From assembly GCF_910592395.1 (NCBI RefSeq), contig NC_088319.1, positions 1,302,001-1,366,000 on the forward strand: a DNA stretch of 64,000 nucleotides, read 5' to 3'. The stretch comes from Lineus longissimus. Its lineage: Eukaryota > Nemertea > Pilidiophora > Heteronemertea > Lineidae. Made by a program: the position numbers and the translations under genes. Shown here one piece after another: positions 43,293-53,631 of the stretch (positions within the stretch are counted from its first letter, which is position 1; each line of letters starts with the position of its first letter). The notes below the pieces were generated by a model, which saw only the letters and a program-made list of their open reading frames with translations, did not search any database and was not told where the DNA came from.

Positions 43293-43552
43293 CCTGGAAT
43301 ATTTTCGAGATACTCGTCCTTTAAAGAGAAAGTTCATGGTTTTCCAATGATGACGAATCAGCCTGGAGCCTGGTAGTAAACAGGTTGGGACATGGACAAT
43401 TTATTAGCGGCGATAGTCTGTTTACAACATTATCGCTCTGATTCAATAGGCCTATCACCTCATATAAAAAGACCTCACAATCGCCGTCTCGCCATTCATC
43501 GACCTGATTTGAACCAGAATCTACGAACTAAGGTCAGTACTTTAGAACCCTT

Positions 43553-44791
43553 GAACATTACGGCAAATCTGCGCTAGAGACACTTTCGAATGCATGAACA
43601 TTACGGCAAATCTGCGCTAGAGACACTTTCGAATGCATGAACATTACGGCAAATCTGCGCTAGAGACACTTTCGAATGCATGAACATTACGGCAAATCTG
43701 CGCTAGAGACACTTTCGAATGCATGAACATTACGGCAAATCTGCGCTAGAGACACTTTCGAATGCATGAACATTACGGCAAATCTGCGCTAGAGACACTT
43801 TCGAATGCATGAACATTACGGCAAATCTGCGCTAGAGACACTTTCGAATGCATGAACTTCACGGCAAATCTGCGCTAGAGACACTTTCGAATGCATGAAC
43901 ATTACGGAAAATCTGCGCTAGAGACACTTTCGAATGCATGAACATTACGGCAAATCTGCGCTAGAGACACTTTCGAATGCATGAACATTACGGCAAATCT
44001 GCGCTAGAGACACTTTCGAATGCATGAACATTACGGCAAATCTGCGCTAGAGACACTTTCGAATGCATGAACATTACGGCAAATCTGCGTTAGAGGCACT
44101 TTCGAATGCTTGAACATTACGGCAAATCTGCGCTAGAGAAACTTTCGAATGCATGAACATTACGGCAAATCTGCGTTAGAGGCACTTTCGAATGCATGAA
44201 CATTACGGCAAATCTGCGCTAGAGAAACTTTCGAATGCATGAACATTACGGCAAATCTGCGTTAGAGGCACTTTCGAATGCATGAACATTACGGCAAATC
44301 TGCGTTAGAGGCACTTTCGAATGCTTGAACATTACGGCAAATCTGCGCTAGAGAAACTTTCGAATGCATGAACATTACGGCAAATCTGCGTTAGAGGCAC
44401 TTTCGAATGCATGAACATTACGGCAAATCTGCGCTAGAGAAACTTTCGAATGCATGAACATTACGGCAAATCTACGCTAGAGACACTTTCGAATGCATGA
44501 ACATTACGGCAAATCTGCGTTAGAGGCACTTTCGAATGCATGAACATTACGGCAAATCTGCGTTAGAGACACTTTCGAATGCATGAACATTACGGCAAAT
44601 CTGCGCTAGAGACACTTTCGAATGCATGAACATTACGGCAAATCTGCGCTAGAGACACTTTCGAATGCATGAACATTACGGCAAATCTGGGCTAGAGACA
44701 CCTTTGAATGCATGAACATTACGGCAAATCTGCGTTAGAGACACTTTCGAATGCATGAACATTACGGCAAATCTGCGCTAGAGACACTTTC
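43553..44791 (+). repeat. 43-bp minisatellite, 29 units, with partial higher-order pattern
   Basis: The unit is GAACATTACGGCAAATCTGC, GCTAGAGACACTTTCGAATG, CAT (43 bp). Units are exactly spaced from 43553 to 44757; the final unit is cut after 35 bp. The first 12 or so are nearly identical. In the middle (about 44080-44460) two variants, GTTAGAGGCAC and GCTAGAGAAAC, alternate, giving an 86-bp higher-order repeat, sometimes joined with a GCTTG variant. Towards the end the original type returns. It lies 1.5 kb upstream of the multicopper oxidase gene and has no open frame through it. Confidence 0.96.
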
Positions 44792-46321
44792 AGCAATAAC
44801 AATTCACTCTTCGAAGTCTTTTCAGCTGAGTTTTGTTTATAATCCTGATTACCTTGATACTGGCGGTCCAGGAAACTAAAAATCTAGTTATACACAATGC
44901 TGTAGTGAAGTTACATGTATCATGCTTACAACTTTGCTGAAACTAGGTAATATGTAGTATTTGTATATTTGGCAACACGACGGCCAAACTCGCCCCAGTG
45001 CCGACATTAAAAATTGATCAAATGCCGCCATCTTGGATGACAGCATCCTGAGATTCAGAGTTTTGACAATCCAACGTCATAAACTGTGTCGCCAGTTCAG
45101 ACTTTAAATCTCATTCAGGCCGAATTAGTGCCACTTTCTCTGATAAAACGTTTTCTTTTATTTAAAGTAACTAAAAATGATCTTTATGAATAAAATTTGG
45201 CACTTAATAGTGGATTTTAAGATGACTGGTCGGAGAACTACCTACGCAGCGTAGAGCATCGAGGGCTTTGTGGTGTTGCGATAGCCTCACAGTAATAAGA
45301 AAGATTCTTTCCTGATCTACATCCGCGGTACTGCTTTTCAAGATGGTGGCAACCAACTAGTTCTAGAGGCGTTGTAAGGAACGACATCAGCGCCTCTAAT
45401 GTCAAGATTACACGACGGCAATTCAGTACGTTTTATGAAATTGAAAATGTTCTCTAATTCAATTACAAATGTCAGTTTTTAACGAACGGCGAAGATATGC
45501 ACACGGTCTTTCGATTACGTTTAACTCGTTTTATTCGGTTTGACGATTGATTGGCGACACCAAGTCACCTTATATACGTCATGTTGCCGGCTTGACCCTA
45601 GTTTCGATTTAGTATACATGTCATGAATAATCAATCGGTCTTAGATCTGTGACTATATAGTGTAATGTCCCAAAATCCGCACAAAAGTAAAAATACTGCG
45701 TCCCAGCATGATTATTGTGTACCTGATATTATCAAGGAAATTACTGTACTGCAATACATAGATGACATGTACTTGTTACAATGTAGGCGATAGCACAAAT
45801 CGACAATTACCACAGAATTTCAGCAGCTAATATACGTATTGCAATTATGTGTTTAAAAGACTAATGGCATTATTTATGGCGAATAAATAGTGACGAAAAA
45901 TGGACTGATAACTTTTTCGTAAAAAAATGTCCTTTTCGGTTGCTACTTGGAAAGCAACTGGGCCGATTTCTTCAAAGTTTGGTTTTTCATCAATCTAATT
46001 TTGGAACACAGGAGGATTTTTACATTGCATAATGGTCAAGAAGAAATTTTTTGTATTTATTCGTGTACACTAACGTTGTGTAATGATTTTGACATTTCAT
46101 CTGTGCTGCGTATTTCTCGGTGAACTTTTTCGAATCAACAGGGCTGGTTATTATTGCCAGGTGCCAAGAATCATTTTGAAATTTTCATAAGAAAGAATTG
46201 CCCCCTCCCCCCACCCCCCGACCACACCCTATCAAAACCTCCGGTTTTCAGGGCGATCCACGTGACAGGTTCATGGCCCGTTTTCTAGTGGTAAAAGTCT
46301 TATCACCATTGTTTATTTCAG
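44792..46321. other. Upstream region of the oxidase gene
   Basis: No exon was recognised. A run of C (about 46201-46220) and an acceptor-like TTGTTTATTTCAG ending at 46321 lie directly before the start codon, so an upstream untranslated exon or a trans-spliced leader is expected. The promoter could not be placed. Confidence 0.35.
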
Positions 46322-46322
46322 A

Positions 46323-48389
46323 ATGTCTACGCATGCGCTGTTGGTCTTCTGCGCCGCCTTGATAATGGCGGCTGCCGTACACGCGATGGAGGAACCAATG
46401 GATTTCATCCCTCCATCTGAACCCTGCAAACCGGAGATGAAGACCTGCGAGTTCTGGCTCCATGTCAAAGAAAAACTTACCATGGTTCACGGGAAGCTGA
46501 TGGTGCAGCCCTCTAGCGGGAAAATCTATCATTCTAACGTAACGGACTTCTCTACTGCGCAGGCGCTGGATATGTCGGATGTTGTGACGGCTGATGGTTA
46601 CACGGACTCGCGCTTGGTATATCTCGTGAACGGAACCATGCCTGGACCGACACTACACGTTTACACGGGACAGACTGTCATCGTTCATCTCCATAACCAC
46701 CTTTTGGGTGCGGCCATCTCGCTTCATTTTCATGGTGTCCACATGAAGGGCACACCGTGGAGCGACGGTGTAGGTTTCGTCACACAATGCCCCGTACTTC
46801 CAGGACAACGATTTACTCACAAGTTTAAGATAACTCAACCAGGCGGGACTTACTGGTATCATGCGCATGTCGGAAGTCAGAGAACCATGGGAATTTTCGG
46901 GGCGTTCATCATAAAGAATAAGCCCAAACCTGCGCTTGCGGAACCGGAACCAGAAGAACATATTTTACTGTTACAGGATTGGAACCATGACTGGGACTCT
47001 GATTTGGCCTATTTTAAGATGGTTTACGGAATGTACGTGGGGAGCACGAAAATGGGTAACAGTGATTCTTTAGATGGCGGCCATTTTAGTTTATTCCATT
47101 TCCAAGCGGGCTTAATCAATGGCAAGGGACGGTACTATGATCCCAGCGCCCTAAAGATACATAATGGAGCTCCGTTAGAGGTATTCAAAGTCAGAAGGGG
47201 TAAACGGTACCGTTTCCGCATAATTGCAGCCGGTAACCTGTACCCGTTTAGAGTTTCCATTGATCAGCACGAACTGACAGTCGTTGCTACAGATGGGTAC
47301 GATGTAGACCCGATGCCCGTGGAATCTCTCATCATCAATCCAGGCGAGAGGTATGACGTCATGATCACTGCGGACCAACCAGTTCAGAACTATATGGTCC
47401 GGGCGCAGACCTTAGAAGTTGATGTTGAACACGTGGCTGAAGCTATCTTGAACTATGACGGTGTTGACCCCGTGCATGAGCCAACAACAAAGAAGAGAGA
47501 TTGCACCGGAAGCAAGCCCTGTAAGGTCCTGAATTGCCCCTTTAGATACTACCCAAGTGGTCAGAATACTGAGTGCATTTTGCTGGATAAACTCCGGGGA
47601 CGAGCAGGTGACGCGCCAAACGCTGGTAGTTCTAATTTCAAGGAGTTCTTCCTAAACTTTGCTTTCCCGGGAAAAGGTTGGACACCGGGGTCAGTCAACG
47701 GCCGCGCCTATCTTCAACCAACGGTTAGTCCGCTCACACAACCGGACGAGATGAACTGGGGATGTGATCCGGAGAAGTGTGGCGAAGAAAAAACCTGTTC
47801 CTGTGCCTACCACGTGGATATCAACTACGGCGACACTGTGCAGATGGTCTTCCTGAACATGGGTCAAGGAAAGGGATGGGCTCACCCGATACATTTGCAC
47901 GGACACAGCTTTTACGTAGTGAAGATGGGATATGGGCGCTTTAATAAAACCACTGGGAAATTCCTCGCAGACAATCTAGATATAGACTGCCGCGGTAACC
48001 CAGACAGAGAAAAGTCGTACTGTAACGCGGCAACTTGGGCAAACCACACCTGGTCTGGCGACAACATCCCCGGGATCAACCTGGAGCGACCCCCGGTCAA
48101 GGATACTGTCATTGTTCCGTCTGGGGCGTACGTTGTCCTCAGATTCAAAGCAGACAACCCAGGTATCTGGATCATGCATTGCCACGTGGAGATACACAAC
48201 TTGGACGGGATGACGATGCTTGTGAGAGAAGCGCCCGAGAAGCTCCCGAAGCCTCCTAAGGACTTTCCGACCTGCCGCAGCTTTAAGTATGAGGAGCCTC
48301 TAAACGTGGACGTCAACTCTAAACCCACGAAGCAAATCTTCAACACGCCGGCTCACATGTACCAGAAGCATTTCCGTCACAGCGGATAA
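46323..48389 (+). CDS. Secreted multicopper oxidase (laccase-like), single coding exon
   Basis: A 688-aa blue copper oxidase, expected to oxidise phenols, diphenols or metal ions while reducing oxygen to water. The first 21 residues are a signal peptide (hydrophobic ALLVFCAALIMAAAVHA). Three cupredoxin domains follow: residues about 80-200, 215-380 and 440-640. All copper-binding motifs are present: HFHG (135-138; most family members have HWHG), YWYHAHVG (H180, H182), HPIHLHGHSF (H521, H524, H526) and MHCHVEIHNLDGM (H619, C620, H621, H625, with M630 as axial ligand). Between domains 2 and 3 is a cysteine-rich insert (C394, C400, C405, C418), and another CDPEKC / CSC set at 481-494. No C-terminal membrane anchor is seen. 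ATG 46323 follows CAG by one base. Animal laccases function in cuticle or shell tanning, pigmentation, digestion or immunity; which applies here is unknown. A possible poly(A) signal AATAAA is at 48778. Confidence 0.95.
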   Translation: MSTHALLVFCAALIMAAAVHAMEEPMDFIPPSEPCKPEMKTCEFWLHVKEKLTMVHGKLMVQPSSGKIYHSNVTDFSTAQALDMSDVVTADGYTDSRLVYLVNGTMPGPTLHVYTGQTVIVHLHNHLLGAAISLHFHGVHMKGTPWSDGVGFVTQCPVLPGQRFTHKFKITQPGGTYWYHAHVGSQRTMGIFGAFIIKNKPKPALAEPEPEEHILLLQDWNHDWDSDLAYFKMVYGMYVGSTKMGNSDSLDGGHFSLFHFQAGLINGKGRYYDPSALKIHNGAPLEVFKVRRGKRYRFRIIAAGNLYPFRVSIDQHELTVVATDGYDVDPMPVESLIINPGERYDVMITADQPVQNYMVRAQTLEVDVEHVAEAILNYDGVDPVHEPTTKKRDCTGSKPCKVLNCPFRYYPSGQNTECILLDKLRGRAGDAPNAGSSNFKEFFLNFAFPGKGWTPGSVNGRAYLQPTVSPLTQPDEMNWGCDPEKCGEEKTCSCAYHVDINYGDTVQMVFLNMGQGKGWAHPIHLHGHSFYVVKMGYGRFNKTTGKFLADNLDIDCRGNPDREKSYCNAATWANHTWSGDNIPGINLERPPVKDTVIVPSGAYVVLRFKADNPGIWIMHCHVEIHNLDGMTMLVREAPEKLPKPPKDFPTCRSFKYEEPLNVDVNSKPTKQIFNTPAHMYQKHFRHSG

Positions 48390-49560
48390 TGGTTCGTTTC
48401 ATTTTCCGGTCCTTATTTCACAAGTGCATTGGCCAAAATGGTGTATATTTCCTTATTTTTAACCGAATTTTACAAAAAAGTGTTTGGGTGACAGAGGACT
48501 TCCTTTACCAGCTTGACATGTGGTCATATTCACCTACCAGTACTTTGTTCAAACGCTTCAAAGTTGCATGAAATTCCGGCATCATTATGACCAATCAAGA
48601 TCGTATGACGTCACTCTCAGTGTGTTGGGCTGTGTACTCCTATGCTGGCACACAATTGCGATTCTCAAGCATTTTTTGAGCAATGTAAACGTATAAAGTA
48701 CAGGTATTTTATTTGCAAAAGAAATCACATATCACACCAACACTTACTTTGTGATCTTCTTCGGTTGAAAATGGGAGAATAAATGTCCTTTTTGCTTCGG
48801 CAGCACCTTTTGAAACAAGGAGTAAAATGCTAAATTCCAACTCCAGCGAGTATATACGACCAAAAATAGATAATGAAAGAAAACAAAAGCCGCGCAAGGT
48901 TTAGTTGCCTCGCTTGCCACCAGAGGGCTTGCCGAAAACATAGTGTTTACGTAGTATTTTGCAACCTTTTTTGGCTGATAAACTAGGGAATTATATCTAT
49001 AGAGGCGATTACCAGCTTATGTAAGATAAAAGCGCTATGCCGCACACAATGGATGAACGCGTCTCCCTGCGAGATCTCGTGATATTTGGCGATCGATCGC
49101 CCCGGTCAACAGTGACTTGGGGCGAGAGTCTGACAGGACTGCGCTCGGTAGTGACGTCAGTCCTTCCTCCCCTGTGACACTGAACTTGACGAGTAAAAAA
49201 ACCCAGAAAATAAACAATTCCATATCGTTTAATTCTTATAAGATTCTAATGCAATTCCATTCACAAAAGCGTTTTTATATAGCTCTACGATACACGTAAT
49301 AATAAATAATGGCGTTATCATTATCACAACTTGCTTTTTTGGCACTTAATATATAACTTTCAAATTTTACAGCCACTTAGCATTTCGCGAACTACATGTA
49401 CTTCGATTCGCGAAAATAAAAGTCGCGAAAATTAGATTTGAAATACCGACATCTGCCAAAGTAAAATCAGTAAAAATGTGTGAATATCGCTGGCAAAAAT
49501 AAAGTGGGGCGAAAATCTGTTGGTTTACTGTTTCACATTTCGTGCATCTTCTCCCCAACA
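48390..49560. other. Downstream of the oxidase; no other gene seen
   Basis: AATAAA at 48778-48783 is a candidate polyadenylation signal for the oxidase. Around 49380-49440 the words CATTTCGCGAAC and TTCGCGAAAATAAAAGTCGC mark a dispersed repeat also seen at 11060-11260. Confidence 0.4.
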
Positions 49561-49740
49561 CCGGTGTAGAGAGTAAAAAATGTCCCCCTGCGAAGAGGTC
49601 CGGCCATATTGTATTCTGGCTGATTATGGACAGGTAAGATTCTCTTGGAGCCACGACCGTCAATAGCCTAGGGTTACAACGCAAAGTAGAATCCTTCGTT
49701 CCCCGGACAGTCTTTCCAAGGACATTTCAAACTTCTACAT
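49561..49740 (-). mobile_element. CCGGTGTAGA MITE, copy B
   Basis: Begins CCGGTGTAGAGAGTAAAAAA, ends ACATTTCAAACTTCTACAT, and is inverted relative to 32008-32178. It retains GGTCCGGCCATATTGTATTC and GACCGTCAATAG words of the other copy. The right tip has lost its CCGG. Confidence 0.65.
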
Positions 49741-50457
49741 CATTTACAGGCGCCACAGATAGGGGAAGGTATCAAACGGCGGGTACACGTTTCAAGTACC
49801 ACCACAAGTTTTAAACCTGACAATACTATATTTCGATATTAAAAAAGACCTATTGACTTAATCACACTATGTGCACATAATGAAAATATACACAGGAAAT
49901 GACCCATGTAAAATAGCCCACTTTTATTCTCACGAGTGATCTGTGGTATCCGTGGGTCAAAATAACATTTGATGAAGAGACCCGTCACGAAATAATTGCG
50001 GTTTTGCGGTTGGAAATAAGTACATACGATTTTCATGCCAAAAATAATAATGGCAACCTTTGTCAACCAATGTATTGGTATACGGTATACGGTAAAAAAG
50101 GTACAGGAAAAAAGGTACGGAAATAAAGGTATTCTATAGGTATACTATAGGCCTAACCCTAGACATTGCATTATATAAAATGCTTAGATGAAAATTATAT
50201 AAACTGTAAAACTTCCCTTGATATCGATTTCAATGCAACATCCGACATTTAACAAAAAACACACTACTCAAACTTTCAACAGATCAGTCAACATTTCAGA
50301 TTCAGAGCTTTTCGCGTTTGGAGATGAGGCGCGGTCGAATCTTGTGAATGAAAAATGGCTTAGGAATCTACCTGTCTAGGGGAAAAAATCCTTCGGATTG
50401 CAACCATCTTCAAAAAAAAGTACTGGCTTTCAGTTGGATGGCTTCGAGATGCGTCAT
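49741..50457. other. Non-coding; simple repeats at 50075-50150
   Basis: GGTATACGGTATACGGTAAA followed by several AAAAAGGTAC(A/G)G and ATAGGTATACTATAGG words form a short degenerate repeat. No gene is supported. Confidence 0.4.
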
Positions 50458-50671
50458 GGGTTGACCAAAGGTATCACCATTTTGGTTCTAAAATGAAATC
50501 CCAAAGCAATGAAGTGAATGCCCAGTTTAAAACATGGGAGGCTGTTCTCTGAAAAACAAAGAACAGACTCCCAACCTTGAAATTGGCGTTCACTTCATTT
50601 GGAAGTGTTCTAAATGCGTCAGGATTTCAAGCTCTGGTGGCCAAACTGCCGGTGGTACCTGTGGTCAACCC
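50458..50671. mobile_element. Foldback MITE, arms about 100 bp
   Basis: GGGTTGACCAAAGGTATCACC-like left end is mirrored by GGTGGTACCTGTGGTCAACC C at the right. Inward, AATGAAGTGAATGCCCAGTTT pairs with AAATTGGCGTTCACTTCATT and GGAGGCTGTTCTCTG with AAGAACAGACTCCC. The whole element folds into one long imperfect hairpin. A diverged relative lies at 51471-51690. Confidence 0.7.
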
Positions 50672-51470
50672 TTAACGAATTCTATACTGCTTGTTATCAG
50701 CGCGAGGATTGGACATTATACTGGGGAAAATGTATCAATGGCTGTCCCCCAGTTCTCTTTTGTAGACTGATTGTAACTTGGTTTACTTAGCTTTCAAAAG
50801 ACCCACACAACATTATTTATCATGATAAACATATTCTGAAGTGAGCAATGGGTTCCGCAATTATACATGTATTTTCAAATCAAACCAAAACATTCAAAAT
50901 TACATCAATAGATTATAATAATTGCAACAGGTTTCCCAGTACAAAGGCGTGACTTAGGCCCATTTGTATATAACTACATATGAAAATTGCCTAAGGTCCT
51001 GCACAAGTAATTATTTTACTGCGCTATATCAAACATGAATTGGCTTGAAGAAAAATACCATGCGAGATTTAACGCATGTATATCAAACACTCGGCTTCGT
51101 CTTTGATAAAATATATTAGGCCTATTATACACTTTGTAGAAATAGTAGGCCACAAGGTCAATAGGCATGTGAAGAATTGTTAAGGCTACTTTTCGACTGC
51201 TTCGATATTCAGTACCAATCAAAGGTCATGGTTACGACACCATTAGCGCTGCGGCCATTAATACGAGCAGTTAGAAAGTTCATGTACACGCACAATACTT
51301 AATGTTAACCGATGTGTTTCAGAATACATAATAACTATGTGTTCACCCTGACAGCAGACACTTTTTCACCTCTTGACCGAAGGCAAAGTCGTCTCAGTTT
51401 TCTGACGGGTGTCAATACCGGGTGCAAATGTATCATTTTATGCTCAAGTCATCCTTGAAGTAATAATTCG
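50672..51470. other. Non-coding, no gene seen
   Basis: AT-rich; nothing recognisable. Confidence 0.35.
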
Positions 51471-51690
51471 GGGTCTAAGGCATCACCATTAAGGCAAGAA
51501 CTTGAAATCCTAAAGCAATTATAACTCTTTTGTAATGAGGTGAATGTCAATTCAAGGATGGGGTTCTGTTCTCTGGAAAACAAAAAACTGATTCACATGC
51601 TTGAAATTGGCATTCACTTTGCTTAGAGAGAGTTCCAATTGCTATAGGATTACAAGTTCCAAACAAAATGCTGTGGCCTATGGTCAATAA
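51471..51690. mobile_element. Diverged relative of the 50458-50671 foldback MITE
   Basis: Shares CTTGAAATCCTAAAGCAAT, GAGGTGAATGTCAATT, GGTTCTGTTCTCTGGAAAAC, CTTGAAATTGGCATTCACTT and CTATGGTCAA in the same order. It is more decayed and its arms pair less well. Confidence 0.55.
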
Positions 51691-52716
51691 AGAGAGCCGA
51701 GACATCACTGCATTCTCACTAAACTAAGATATAACAGGGTCGTGGAATCAAAGTATGCGTACACATTACCGTTAATCTTAGCCATATATCAATCACACTT
51801 TAATATAATCATACGATTATGATAATCGTGTACACAAAGGGATTATCGGGTTGATTTAGACGGCACTGATGTGCGAATGTTATAGAGGCTTGATCCCATT
51901 ATTCGGCCTGCATGGTCATTTCAATGTTAATCCGATGTCACAAGTCTGAGACAATCACAGCAGGTTCTTAGTTCAAAAACCTAGTTGAAAACCGACATGT
52001 GGGTTCTTATGCCCTGCATGCAGCATAATGTATATTTCGTACCTGTACCGATATGTGACAGAAATACACGTCCCACTGAAATAATAGGGGAACGATAGGG
52101 GAACTCACAGAATTTTCAAAGAGTTAACATTGATTCACGTTGTCACTTGTCAAGGTCCACATGTGACATGTCACGTGTCACAAGGAATTGGGCTTAAAAC
52201 ATGACTTGACGTGACGTGACGGTGAAGGGTGATATCGTGAATCTTATGCAGCAACAGCTTTGGAAATGGTTGGTTCGTTCCTAAAGTGACATGTTACTAA
52301 TGGCAAAGTGAACTCTATGCCGGGAATCTATGTAAAAAGAGTCTTTCAAGACTCTGATGTACATGTAAACGAGTCTAAGACTTGACTGAAAATGCAATTT
52401 GCTCTCTAAGAAATAACTGAGACCTGGTCTTACAATATCTTTTCTCAGCCAAAACCCATACGTCCTTTTCAAAAACTCAGACGAGTAGAAAAAAATTTAA
52501 ATTTCAAAATTGCTAAGCCAATAATGATATAAGTAGTATGCCCATTCAACAGTACATTGTACTCCTATTCCTACACTGAATATAATCCATAAGCATAGTC
52601 TGATAAATACACTACATTGTACAAGCCCTATTGCGAGTTGGAGGTACATGTATATCAAAATCTCCAATCCACTATGTTCGAAATGTATACAGATTTTTAC
52701 ACAGCTGTATATACAC
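51691..52716. other. Non-coding, no gene seen
   Basis: A run of TGACATG/TCACGTG words at 52138-52225 (for example CATGTGACATGTCACGTGTC) forms imperfect palindromes. No coding evidence. Confidence 0.35.
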
Positions 52717-53138
52717 GGGCCCAGTTGCTCAAAACAAGTTAGACTCTACTTGGCGTTATTTCTTTCAGTTAGGCGCAGGACCTAGTTTTTCAAAACAACT
52801 TTCGTCACTAACGTTGGCGTCAACTTAAAGGGACAATATAGGCAGCAGCTAGGCAGGCAAGATAAAGTTACACAAAGTCGCCAATAGGGGTCTCTATCAC
52901 ATCTCACAGTACGTTGAAATGATTCTCGCTTGTACGAGGAATATATCTAGTGCTGAATCTGACATGACCCAGGGCCCTTACTGTGTATATTAGTCACCTG
53001 AAGGCCGAATTAGCCCCTCTGCTCCTGCCTATAGTCCCCCTTTAACATAGCGTTAGCTCCTCAGTTAGCCCTCAAACGTAACGCCAAGTTAAGCTAACGC
53101 CAGCATTAGCGACAAAACTGTTTTTGAAAAACCGGGCC
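52717..53138. mobile_element. Hairpin MITE (family of 20422-20571) opened by a nested insertion
   Basis: Left side GGGCCCAGTTGCTCAAAACA and a second internal start CCTAGTTTTTCAAAACAACT, TTCGTCACTAACGTTGGCG; right side AAGTTAAGCTAACGCCAGCA, TTAGCGACAAAACTG and AACCGGGCC. The arms are those of the 150-bp element at 20422-20571. A TTAA-flanked MITE (52829-53041) sits in the loop. The left part also seems to contain a partial duplicate of the element. Confidence 0.7.
52829..53041 (+). mobile_element. TTAA-type MITE nested in a hairpin MITE
   Basis: Starts AGGGACAATATAGGCAGCAG, ends CCTATAGTCCCCCT, with TTAA at 52825-52828 and 53042-53045. It shares GATAAAGTTACACAAAGTCG, CCAATAGGGG and GTACGAGGAATATAT with 1119-1319. 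Its position inside the hairpin loop gives the order of events: hairpin first, TTAA element later. Confidence 0.85.
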
Positions 53139-53631
53139 AAGACCTTTAGAAGGCCACAACACATGGAGGCCACAAAAATCAAAAATTGTTTGTGTTAACT
53201 GTATTTCTACCATCTTGACCCGCAATGTTTTGAGCTCGCTGAATAACTCAGCCAAAGCTCGATAGTGGTGACGCAAACGCATGAGAGTCAAGATGATTTC
53301 TACTGGCTCACGTGAAAAGATAAACATTGCTGTAGAGCATAAAATTCCCCTCATGGCAATGGAAGTACATATCGGTATTGATTTAAGATAATTTTCAAGG
53401 TCACATCGGAAACAAATGTTGATGTTCACATTTATAATGCGCTTTGTATATCCGCAGAGGTTCAAACATAATTATTTGAATGGCACTGTGTCGATATTTG
53501 AAAGTCGCCAACACCACAAATCAATTTTACTCCTAAAGGAGATGTAACGAGCAGCCTGATTGGCCGTCGCAACAACAAGGCTCAGATTCAACCAATGAAC
53601 GATGGCGGCTTTCATGAAGTTCAATTATTTA
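53139..53631. other. 3' flank of the large minus-strand gene
   Basis: Presumed 3' untranslated and downstream sequence of the gene ending at 53632. On the minus strand GATAAATAATTG follows the stop within 20 bases; a canonical AATAAA was not identified with confidence. A 120-codon minus-strand open frame at 53106-53465 has no recognisable content. Confidence 0.35.

Noticed and set aside
43553-44791. Regular repeat array resembling a CRISPR
   Set aside because: The 43-bp units are contiguous with no unique spacers, and the genome is animal. It is a minisatellite.
48794-48806. GCTTCGGCAGCAC, identical to part of U6 snRNA
   Set aside because: Only 13 bases match; the flanking U6 sequence is absent, so it is coincidence.
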